From Hordeum vulgare subsp. vulgare (lineage: Eukaryota > Streptophyta > Magnoliopsida > Poales > Poaceae): DNA of 64,000 nucleotides. This document shows positions 21,748 through 31,200 of the stretch, in pieces. The notes below the pieces were generated by a model. It was not told the DNA's origin. It saw only the letters and a list, made by a program, of their open reading frames with translations, and searched no databases. The position numbers and the translations under genes were made by a program. The DNA is taken from positions 1 to 64,000 of the forward strand of contig NW_025422585.1 in the NCBI RefSeq assembly GCF_904849725.1. The letters run 5' to 3'. How positions within the stretch are numbered: the stretch's first letter is position 1; every line of letters begins with the position of its first letter.

Positions 21748-22729
21748 CTTATTAAGTGCCCTCTGCTCCATATTCTCATTGTTAGAGGTAAAAATGCTAT
21801 TCCATGAGCTCTCTCTCTCCTGGTAATTTCCCCATTGTCTTATACTTCGACGGTCCTCTGTTGATGCCTTGGCTTAAACTGCTTATCCCTATTGTTTGAC
21901 TGACCACTTTCCGTGCTAGCAAAGTGAAAACTTCTGTTAAAATGCCTTCCAATCCCTGGTTCAAGACATTTAGATATTACATCATGCCTATTCCTTTTAT
22001 TTCTCATATATGGCTTGAAATCTTGACTTCCAGCCAACAAATCTCCTGTCTTTCGACTCGTCATTATACAGCCAAGTTTAGTCCTTTTCTTTGTTAATTC
22101 ACTACCTTGCTGACATAAGTGCATACTACTACCCTTCCTTATAGTGTGAGCTTTTTGATTTGCCTCTCTAATCTCAGTGGCAACCGGTTCTTTTATCATA
22201 TTGGATTCCTTTTAAAAATGAGGAGATGTCCGTATGCACAACTCGTTTGCAAATGGTAGTTCCGCCATGTGAACTAGCAGGAAGAGGTTAATTTTTTTAG
22301 TACAAATGAAGTAGACTAGTTCCGAAGCTGATATTACAGTACGATTTTACTAAAACACTTCTAGATATGAGATAAGTATTACACATATAAACCATAGTAT
22401 ATTGTTGACTTTACGTGAAGATTCATGTTGGTATTTATTTTTCACTTTTTTACCTTTTTATACTTGATTTAATCATTTAGATGTGCAATAACGATGTCAC
22501 ATCTATATGTGTCATAGACACATGATTAAAGTAGTATCACTCAGACGTGGACAAAAAAAAATGCAAGCACGCACATATACGGAATCAAACGATTCTATCT
22601 ATTCTCATGCAAATCACAAAGGGAATCGTTTCCCACCCGCGCGCCGGCCGAACCGACGCGTCGGTCGCCCCCTGGCGCGCGCGGGCCCTTGCAATATTTT
22701 TTCCATCTGCGCGCTTCTCTGGTCAATGG
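21748..22729. other. Intergenic stretch with one unidentified minus frame and a CpG-rich palindrome (unit 1)
   Basis: The minus-strand 119-codon frame at 21840-22199 is basic and Ser/Lys/Arg-rich and matches nothing I recognise. A CpG-rich block at 22635-22688 includes the 14-bp palindrome ACCGACGCGTCGGT (22652-22665). Equivalents: 42117-43098 and 62486-63467. Confidence 0.35.
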
Positions 22730-23130
22730 ATGCAACATTTTGCGTCTAAATATGTTGCAACCTGCGTCATTTTTGCTACAAGCGTTTTTTACTATATTTT
22801 GTCTCAGTAAAAAAATGCATATAAGTTTCGTTGCAACTCTAGTTTGTCGGATTTTTTGTTAGTTTTTTTACTTTTTGCTACAACCGTGTTAATTTTTGCT
22901 ACAACCGGCATCATGTTTTGCTGTAACCGTTCACTAAAAGTTGCATACACGTCACGTAAATTTTTGTTACAATCGACGTTTGACTTTTGCTACCACGTAC
23001 CATCAGCTTCATTTTTTGTTACGATCACGTAGATATTTTTTTTCTACAAATTTTATTTTTTACAAATTTTATTTTTTATTGTAACCGTTGAAAAAATTGT
23101 TGCATGATATCGAAATTTTGCTGCATAGGA
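22730..23130. repeat. Degenerate TTTTTGCTACAACCG repeats upstream of the lectin gene (unit 1)
   Basis: A 20-35-bp spaced motif (TTTGCTACAAC, TTTTTGTTACAATC, TTGCTGTAACCG and similar) recurs at least eight times. This kind of sequence is common in Triticeae intergenic DNA and probably belongs to a Mutator-like or unclassified non-coding element. It ends about 430 bp before the lectin TATA box. Equivalents: 43099-43499 and 63468-63868. Confidence 0.5.
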
Positions 23131-23560
23131 GGAAAAATGTTACATGCGGATCCAACGATGCAGACGACGCGGGGTTGGTGGATCCTGATCACCCCAATCA
23201 CAAACTCTCTTACAATGAATTAAGCAAGCACTCATGACCGGACAGTATCGTACTAAGGTATGTATGCGCGTGCCACCGACAGGGCGATCGAAGTATAACA
23301 TGCAAGGAAATGAGCTCGAGGAACGGTACAAGAAAACCATGTACGTACGCGCTGTACATGCACACATGCGTACGGCGGGCAATAAGCTGGCCACCGGCAC
23401 ACCTCGCCGCCACGTTGCGTGTGCGTACGTACATACGCGCGCGCTGACGGGTCGTGAACCAACGGCACGCGGCGGCGCGGCGCCATCCCGGTCGACGACG
23501 ACGACTTCCACGCCGGAATTCCACATGCTTCCTGTCCACACCGATCCCGATCGCTTATAC

Positions 23561-23568
23561 TATAAAAG
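23561..23568 (+). promoter_or_regulatory. Lectin gene TATA box, unit 1
   Basis: TATAAAAG sits 88 bp upstream of the ATG at 23649, placing transcription start near 23592. The upstream 200 bp are rich in alternating purine-pyrimidine words (ACGTACG, GCGCGCGC, CATGCA) that often occur in monocot promoters. Confidence 0.75.
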
Positions 23569-23648
23569 AACACGCTCCGTCGATCGTTCCTCCACCACAG
23601 TGCTCCATCCACTATCACATCACGATCACGATCAAGCAGTCACGGCCC

Positions 23649-25070
23649 ATGATGCACCGTGCCACGATCATCGCGCTGATCGGCTGCCTTCTCGCCGGCG
23701 GCGGGGTTCGAGCGCAGCAGCAGGAGCAGCAGAGGTTTGACTACCCGGCGGCGAGGGCGCCCACGACCTGGGCCAACACGGACGCCGGCCTGCCGCACCA
23801 CGTCGTCTACACCGACGGCTCCGTGGCGCGCGTCGCCCTGCTGCGCCTCAACCCGGCCGGCTTCGGCCCCTCCTTCGCCTTCGGCTTCTTCTGCACCAGC
23901 AGCCACGGCGCGGCCCCGTGCGCCGGCTTCCTCCTCGGCGTCGCCGTCGTCTACTGCAACAGCGGCGCGCTCATCACCTCCGTCACGACCGGCGTCCCGC
24001 AGGTCGTCTGGTCCGCCAACCGCGCCAGCCCCGTGGGCGAGGGCGCCTCCGCGGAGCTCACGCCTGAGGGTGAGCTGGTGCTCAGATCGGCCAACGGGTC
24101 GGCGGTGTGGTCCGCCGGCGCCAAGGGCCGGTCCGTCGCCGGGGTGACCATCGGCAGCGACGGCAACCTGGTGCTGTTCGACGGGCTCAACGCCACGGTG
24201 TGGCAGTCGTTCGACCAGCCCACGGACGCGCTGCTCGTCGGCCAGTCGCTGAAGCACGGCGCGCGGCTCACCGCCAACGCGTCGGCGGCTGACTGGCGCG
24301 ACGGCAGGTTCTACCTCACCGTCGAGGACGACGCCCTGAGCGCCTACGTCTACGCCACGCCGCCGCAGCGCTATTTCCACCTCGGCTTCGGCGAGACCGC
24401 GGTCGGCGCCTACGCGACGTACGCCAACGGGAGCCTCACGGTCTCCGCCCGGCCCGGAGCGCCGTCAGTGGCCGTCATCCAGCTGCCCACCGTCGTGGCG
24501 GGCACCGTGCAGTACATGCGGCTGGAGCACGACGGCCACCTCCGGCTCTACGAGTGGCGCTCCGGCTCGGGCTGGGCGCCGGTGTTCGACGTGCTGCGCC
24601 TCTTCCCGGACGGCGGCTGCGCGTACCCAACAGTCTGCGGCGCGTACGGCGTGTGCACGGACGACACGCAGTGCAGCTGCCCCGACGCGGCCAACTTCCG
24701 GGCGGTGGACTTCCGGAGGCCCAACCGCGGCTGCGTCCCGACGAGTCCACCGCCGACGGCGTGCGGCTCCTCGTCGTCGCCGGGGCGGCGCGCGCAGCAC
24801 CGGCTGGTGTCGCTGCCGGGCACGGGCTACTTCAACGACCACGCCACGAGCATGCGGGCCGTGGAGCGGGTGGGCGAGGAGGCGTGCAAGAAGGCGTGCC
24901 TGGACGACTGCGCGTGCGCGGCGGCGCAGTTCTACTACGGCCCCAACGCCGGCGACGGGTTCTGCTACCTGCAGTCGGAGGTGTTCTCGATGCAGACGGT
25001 GCGGCCCGAGGTGGTGCACTACAACTCCACCATGCACATCAAGGTGCAGGCCGAGTCAGCCAGGATCTGA
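23649..25070 (+). CDS. Secreted kinase-less G-type (bulb-type) lectin, EP1-like; copy 1
   Basis: The intronless gene encodes 473 residues. A signal peptide (about 1-22, hydrophobic TIIALIGCLLAGG, then VRA|QQ) precedes a bulb-lectin domain (about 40-200: VVWSANR at 119-125, WQSFDQPTDALLVGQSL at 185-201). Next are an S-locus-type domain (about 203-310), a six-Cys EGF-like segment (CAYPTVCGAYGVC onward) and a PAN domain (CKKACLDDCACAA) reaching the C-terminus. The mannose motif QxDxNxVxY reads G-x-D-x-N-x-V-x-F at 169-177, so sugar binding may be altered. Several N-x-S/T sites are present. There is no transmembrane helix or kinase, so it should be extracellular, like EP1-type glycoproteins. The frame is open for 65 codons upstream, but the TATA box places that part before or across the transcription start, so 23649 is preferred. 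Confidence 0.9.
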   Translation: MMHRATIIALIGCLLAGGGVRAQQQEQQRFDYPAARAPTTWANTDAGLPHHVVYTDGSVARVALLRLNPAGFGPSFAFGFFCTSSHGAAPCAGFLLGVAVVYCNSGALITSVTTGVPQVVWSANRASPVGEGASAELTPEGELVLRSANGSAVWSAGAKGRSVAGVTIGSDGNLVLFDGLNATVWQSFDQPTDALLVGQSLKHGARLTANASAADWRDGRFYLTVEDDALSAYVYATPPQRYFHLGFGETAVGAYATYANGSLTVSARPGAPSVAVIQLPTVVAGTVQYMRLEHDGHLRLYEWRSGSGWAPVFDVLRLFPDGGCAYPTVCGAYGVCTDDTQCSCPDAANFRAVDFRRPNRGCVPTSPPPTACGSSSSPGRRAQHRLVSLPGTGYFNDHATSMRAVERVGEEACKKACLDDCACAAAQFYYGPNAGDGFCYLQSEVFSMQTVRPEVVHYNSTMHIKVQAESARI

Positions 25071-25169
25071 TTACTCCCACCCTGAGCACCACGAATTAAG
25101 TTCTATGGCATATATGTTGAAATTCCAAAGTTGACCATGAGAATGAAATAATCTTTTCTCCATTCTCCC

Positions 25170-25632
25170 TAACTGAGAGGCAAAATTTCATGTTTTGACC
25201 CTTTTTAAAATTTTGATCCGGATCTGACCGTTGTTTGTAAATAAATCGGGGTCTGACCCTCTTATAAAAAATTCGTCGAGTCTTTAACGGCAGGGTATAA
25301 CAGGCTACCGTTGACCTCTCTGACGGTAGGAAACTTATCCACGTCAACACCACGGACCCGTACAACCACACATGATGGCGGTAGCCTGTACCCTACCGTC
25401 AAGGTGATCGTCGGTAGGTGTGAACACCGTGCCGCATACTAAGGAAAAAAAATTGATAGGACCTGCAATTCTACCATTAGAGACTACGGTGATAGGTTGT
25501 TATACCCTACCGTTATAGAACCTGATGATAGGAAAAAAAAATCAGATCCCAAAATTTGTATAAATTAAGGTCAGATTTGAATCAAGTTCCAGAAAAGGAT
25601 CAAAACACGAAAATTTACCACATTGAGCTCCT
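25170..25632. mobile_element. TIR element immediately downstream of the lectin gene (unit 1)
   Basis: Starting about 100 bp after the stop codon, GGCAAAATTTCATGTTTTGACC at the left mirrors GATCAAAACACGAAAATTTACC at the right. Inner GATCTGACC and TAAATT words are mirrored too. The interior has repeated ACGGTAG/CTACCGT words (25297-25520) that can pair with each other. No coding. The unit 2 copy is at 45539-46000. Confidence 0.55.
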
Positions 25633-25769
25633 AGTCGGATACTGTCCAAAATGCTAGATTTTACGTACCTGGTTGGGTAGTTAGAGGAACACTGGTATCT
25701 TTATTTTACCAGGGTTTAAGTTCCGATGCTCGCAATATACCTCAACTTATTTCAAAAAATTATAAGGTG

Positions 25770-25860
25770 TATTGAAATAAGGTGTACGTGTGTGCATTTA
25801 AAAAGATGAATATATACGCATGTATATACAAACGTTTGCGTTCATAATGTGTTAAAAAGG
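25770..25860. repeat. LINE-type 3' tail-like sequence (unit 1)
   Basis: GGTGTACGTGTGTGCATTTA and CGCATGTATATACAAACG, then GTGTTAAAAAGG, resemble the G/T-rich 3' ends of Triticeae LINE-derived elements. The unit 2 copy is about 46138-46228. Confidence 0.35.
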
Positions 25861-25935
25861 CTACATGATTTTACAGATCAGTTTTTTATTTAAGACAATT
25901 TTATGAAACAGTTGATTTGTCCTTTTTTAGTGAGC

Positions 25936-26255
25936 AATGCTAAACCTACATAGCTACCATACCGTAAAGTAACGTAATGGCTTACATGGCTCTTTCTAAT
26001 TGGAGGAAAATAGAGGAGGGGCCCACCCAATGCACATCAGGGGGGCGGTGGGATTAATAGTCAGTATAAACCTTTCAAAAATGCTAGACTTACGGATTTG
26101 TTTTACAAAAAGTTACGGACCTATACTTTTCCCTTCATTAATCTTCCCCTTTGATTTTCACCGTGGGACCGGCCTCATCTAATCACCAATTAAAATAACC
26201 CAGCTCAGCCTCGTCCATAGAAGTCTTGTAAAGCATCCGTAGCTGTAGCAAAGCC
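25936..26255. mobile_element. Cluster of MITE-like inverted repeats (unit 1)
   Basis: AATGCTAAACCTACATAG, AATGCTAGACTTACGGAT (26080) and the inverse ATCCGTAGCTGTAGCAAAG (26238-26256) suggest one or two short elements related to the MITE at 12844. GGGGCCCACCC lies inside, as in that MITE. Exact ends are not clear. The unit 2 copy is 46304-46623. Confidence 0.35.
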
Positions 26256-27836
26256 CTAAACCTTCCCTTCCTAATTAACCGCCCCAGAATTTAACAGGTG
26301 GGGTGGGCGCTGTAAATTTCTTTTGATGTAGCAAAGCTCGCCACACAGCACCATCCCACTTCAATCTTTTATTTCTAAATAGATACAACCCACTAGTACT
26401 ATTTTCCTAGACATGCAAGTGTGCTACACATGAGAAATTTATGTATTTAAGTTATAAATTACATTGTTTTTTCATTACTCTATACATGCAAGCATCATAA
26501 CATCAATTCATGCATATTACTCTTAAGTTACTTTTCGCATTAGATTTTATATTAACAATATATGTGTTGGTTGCATGTACCATACATATGTAGTTCAAAT
26601 TCACATTTTTGTTAAAAATGACATTCTTTTACTGCATTTTTTTTCTCTTTTTACACTTTTTATATTTTATTTTCATTTCTGAGCTTATATTCGCTTCTTA
26701 TAAGTTATAGATGTTTTTTAGCAATTTTCATAGATCTTCTAGCAAGTTTTCCGCAGCAACGTGACGAGGCATCATCTAGTAATCTAAACAACATACCCAC
26801 TATTACGCCCCGCCCCCCCTCCTCCTGAATTTCAAATGGGTGTCCCTCCCTCCGGGAAATACACTTTGGTTCCTGATTGTATATACAGCCTATATAATGA
26901 TTTTTTAATTAGTTAATTAAAAAGACAAAATAGTTTTGATATATTTTTAGATTAAACTTGACTTTGTTTTGTACTACTATATAATTTTCAAGAAAAAAGT
27001 CTATATTGACTTTTGAACAAAAAAAATGAAATTTATTTGTTATTATAGGTCACTAGTCATACTGTTTTGACCCAAAAATTGTCTTTTTATGAAAAGAAAT
27101 GAAAGTGTAATTTTCTTTTTTGAAAATTTTCTTACAAGTATAATTAAAGATCAAGTTTATTTAAAAATAGTTTGAGATTTTCTTGATTTTATGTTGAATT
27201 GCTAATTTTGTTTTACATATAGAATGTATATACACCCAGATTTCAAAAGTTCCCCTCCCTCTCCCTCCCCTTAATTCAATAACAATCTGCCAACTCAAAC
27301 TAACCCTGTAAAACGCATGTAGAAGTCTGTTGAGATAGCACTATTGATGTTGTTGTGAGCGCTGCCAACCCTACTCCGTGTCGCCAACACCGGCTTTATG
27401 GAACATCTAGAAGGAAAGAAATCACAACATCTTTGTTAAAATGTGTATGGCTCACTGAGTGCAAGTTTTGGTAGACAGGTACACTCGAGAACTTTATTTT
27501 AAATGATTCAGAAATGTTTTTTCTATGTTTAAAAAAATAATATTTTTCTGAAAACTTATAGATATTCCCAACATGTCCGTAAAATTTCGATCAAAAGAAT
27601 TATGAGTTGCAGATTGTATACAAAAAATATCTCGGCCCAACAACAACAAAAAATGACCATTTTCATGTCTGTATTTTCTTTTATATACACCATGTATGAA
27701 ATTATTACTGAACATGTAATGTATGTATTAGTGTACCTACAAAATTGTTTTGGTGATAGAAATATGTTCTTTTTAAGTCCACCATGGAGCTGGTCCTCCA
27801 TTTGCTCTTTTGGTGGCTGCACTGGCTTTTGACGAA
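26256..27836. other. AT-rich intergenic DNA, no gene (unit 1)
   Basis: Long A/T runs and no coding signal. Small frames near 27494-27832 on both strands lack domains. The stretch ends where retroposon B begins. The unit 2 equivalent is 46624-48204. Confidence 0.4.
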
Positions 27837-28200
27837 AAAGGGTTTCCCCCCACTTTGTATTTCAAAGCAACCGACACCGATACAAATGACGATATATGTT
27901 GGGGCGTAAACAACATAGTCACGCCAAAAAAAAACTAAAAAGAAAATACAAAAAGGAACAAATGCCGACAGTGGCGGGTCAACAAAAAAAGCGGAGAAGC
28001 CTCGCGACCGTTGCGCCCACTAAAGATCTCCCACCAAGCTGCCAGGCTCCGAATCGCCAGTACCAATCAATACCTCCAAGAAGGGACGTGACGATGACGA
28101 CGCTGTCGCCAAGGGTTTCCCCCGGTACTCGGCGGGGAGAAGGAAATGGTAGCCCCGACGCCCTCCAGGAAGGTCTGGCAGCACCCTTAGACAACACCGT
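27837..28200 (-). mobile_element. LINE-like retroposon B, 3' part (unit 1)
   Basis: It begins TTTTGACGAAAAAGGGTTTC, the same end as retroposon A at 17834, and follows A with many substitutions. It breaks off at CAACACCGT, where the solo LTR is inserted, and resumes at 33141. Confidence 0.7.
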
Positions 28201-31200
28201 TGTGACAGCCCGATGCCGACGTTCCAGAAGATTCCCCTTCTATTCCGTTTTCGTCGTGTGTCTATTTTCTTTTGTCGCATCATCATCGCATCATGCACAT
28301 CATAAGCATTGCATCAGCATCCCGTTGCCGCCCGTTTTCAAAACTTGCATCCGTTAGTAGTTGCCGGTTCTCGTCGTTGTCCGTTCTGAGTCCGACCGCA
28401 CACGCACGCGCCCGCGGCATCGTTCGAAACCCTGTTTTTTAAGTATGCTTAAAACTTTCTCTGACCGGATTGAGATTTGACGTGCGGTCTTATTTTAATA
28501 TAGCTAGGCCGCCTATCGAATTTCGTCGCGATCGGAGACCGTCTGGTACCCGAACGGTCGACCGTAGCGGCACCGTATTCGGTCTACCGTCGGACGTCTG
28601 TCGGTGTTTTAAAAATCGTTGTCGCGCCGCCCGTTCTCCCTCTCCTCTTCGGATATCCCCTCTACACGGCCGCGTACCCATACCCACGTTCGGAATCGTC
28701 CGAATCCGACACCGCGGTTGGATCCGGAACGCGATTCCGGTTAACCGAGCCCCCCCCCCCCCCGTTTGTCTATTTATAGACCCCCATGCATTATTCAGAC
28801 AACCCCTCTCTCTCTTCCTCGGGATCCGCGCCCCTCAAACCCTAGCCGCACTCTCTCTCCTCCCACCCACCAGCCGCCGCGGGCCCGCCGAGCCCAGATC
28901 GGGCCCGGGCAGGCCCATCCGCGCCGCCGCCGCGCCCGAGCGTTCTCTGGCCGAGCTCCTCCTGCTGCTCCTCGTCGCGCCTCCTCATCGGAGCGCCACC
29001 GGAGGGCCTCGCCGGAGTTGGCGTCCCTGGCCTAGGCGCCCCGTCGCCGTCCCTGGCCAGGTCGGAGCCCCACCGGAGTTACGCCGGCCGGTGCGCCCCC
29101 TCGCCGCTGCCGCCATGCGCCGCCGCCTCTCCCGCATCGCCGCCTGCTCCTTGCGTTGTCCCGCCGCCGCCTCGGACACACCGATCCGGCCGGTCCCTTT
29201 GAGCCCCCTGTGCTCCCGTCGCCATGCACCGCGGGTCGCCGCCGCGGGAGAAGGAGCCGCCGCCGCGTGCGATCCAGATCGGGGTCACGATCCCGCTGGC
29301 GCGCCGTTGACCGCGCCGTCAGCCTCGCTAGCGCCTGGGCTGGCCTCCTGTCGCCCGCCAGCACCGCTGGCCCGTCGTCCCCGTCAGCCTCGCGGCCCAC
29401 CTCGCCCCCGGGTCGCCAGTCGCGGCCCAACTCCAGTGCGTCGCCGCTCCCTGGCCCAGGAGCCTCCCCAGCCGACCAGGCCGGTCTGATCCGGCCCAAG
29501 GTAAGCCTCCCTTGCCCCTGTTCCCTATTCCTCGCCCAGGCATCCGATTGCTATTTTGCGCCCCTGTCGGCCCATGTAGTATTTTAAGTTTTTATTTCGT
29601 TTTAGATAAATTCCAGTAAATAGATATATTTAAATGCCTGTAACTTTTATTCCGTAAGTCGAAACGAGGAGTATTTTATATGGTTTTGGGGTAGTTTTGC
29701 GAGTAGAACATGATTCCACAACTTGCACATTTGTTTGACGTTGTTTAGCGTGCTGTTTGCCTAGATAAGTGTGCTGTCCTAATAGGTTTCGACCCGTATT
29801 TATTTTTCGTGCAAGACCGGGTTGCCCGTATGCCATAGATAAAATGTCTATGTTTTAGGGACCATTTTATCTTGTATTTTAGGCCAGTCATTTGTATTTT
29901 TGCGTGTATGGATTGCCGGTAGTTTATTTTCCCGTATATAGGTGATTATCTCGCATTAATGTGTGACATTATTTTGTGTTGCAAACCCCACATATTTTAT
30001 ATGTTTTCGGGATAGAAAAATCCATGTGATTTTTCTGTGCAATTAGTTTTAGCTTTTGAGCAAGTTAGTTCGCGAGATATTTTGCTATGTTGCCCTTTTG
30101 TTTAATTCGTAGGATTTATTCCGTGCCTCGTTTGAATTAGTTGTCAACTAGGGAGTTGATCTTGGATGTTTTGTTTAGCCCCTGGTGTTTTTGGTTGCAA
30201 TAGAAATGCATGTTTAGGTGTGTTTTGCTTGCTCTCAATTTGCTAGAAATAGTGCTGTTTTGGACGTGCTGAAATATTTCTAAGTCTGGAATCTGTTATT
30301 ATTTTGTTGCTGTCTTGTCTTGCTTGCATCTTGTGATCTGTAGCTCTTTTGAGGTTGATCCAATGGAGTTAGTTGTACCCCTTGTGTTTCTCTAGCATGC
30401 TGTAAATTCTCACGCCATTTGAAGTCCTGTAGCTATAGGTTTTGCTGCTGTCAATATAGCTTCAGATCGAAAACTGCACTTTCATGAGGTGTAATTTTCA
30501 CTAAGTCTGAAATAGTGTGTGAGATACCATTTTGTGTCTTCTTTTCCTAGTGCTCCTTGCTGCCATGCTAGTTGTTGTTGGGTGTTTGTAGTAGTGCATC
30601 TTGCCCTCTTCCGTGCCATGCCTTGCTTGAGCTTATCGGAGTTGTGTAGCCGTAGTTGTGGGGTGTAGAAAGTGCTATGTGGCTGATTTTGGCAGATTGT
30701 AGTCATTTCTTGTTTTGCTCGTAGTTTTTGAACCGTAGCTCCGATTTGAACGTGTCCTACATGAAACTTGCTTAGAATCTCATTTAGTTTCATTTTCCCT
30801 TGCTGGTTGGATGTTTTGAAGTGCTCGTGACCGCCGTTGCATGCATATTGCATTCATGCCATCATATCTTGTGGTGCTTGTAACTTTTGATCCGTAGCTC
30901 CGTTGGAGATGATCTCTATGTGTAGATTGCTTGTCTTGACGCGTAGAATCACGTGAACCTATTTGTTTTGCTGTTTAACAACTAATTAAATGTGTTAGCT
31001 CAGATCTGGACAGAATTGTAAATTAACATGTGAGGTCGTCTCGGAGGTGCTATATGTCATTTCCGACCTCACTTAAAATGTCTAGATAGGTAGTTTAATT
31101 TCCGCTCCACCTCTTGCATGTTTGACAACATTAATATTGCCGTGTAAATAACCGGGAGTGAACTAAATAATTCATATGCGGAGTTTCGTCGATATGCAAC

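Noticed and set aside
23454..23648. 65-codon upstream extension of the lectin reading frame
   Set aside because: A TATA box at 23561 puts transcription start near 23592, after the upstream ATG. The signal peptide begins at 23649.
23234..23740. 168-codon plus-strand frame overlapping the lectin promoter and start
   Set aside because: It spans the TATA box and runs out of frame with the lectin signal peptide; no domain.
23640..24380. 246-codon minus-strand frame antisense to the lectin gene
   Set aside because: Shadow of a very GC-rich coding sequence; low-complexity product and no domain.
25071..27836. Hidden transmembrane and kinase exons that would make the lectin a receptor kinase
   Set aside because: No kinase motifs are visible on the plus strand. 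The stretch is a TIR element, MITE-like repeats and AT-rich DNA.
28470..29489. 339-codon plus-strand frame (and copy at 48838-49857)
   Set aside because: It lies in the CpG-rich block of the solo LTR, where long frames are open in several phases and on both strands. It begins upstream of the TATA box, has low-complexity Pro/Arg/Ala content and no domain.
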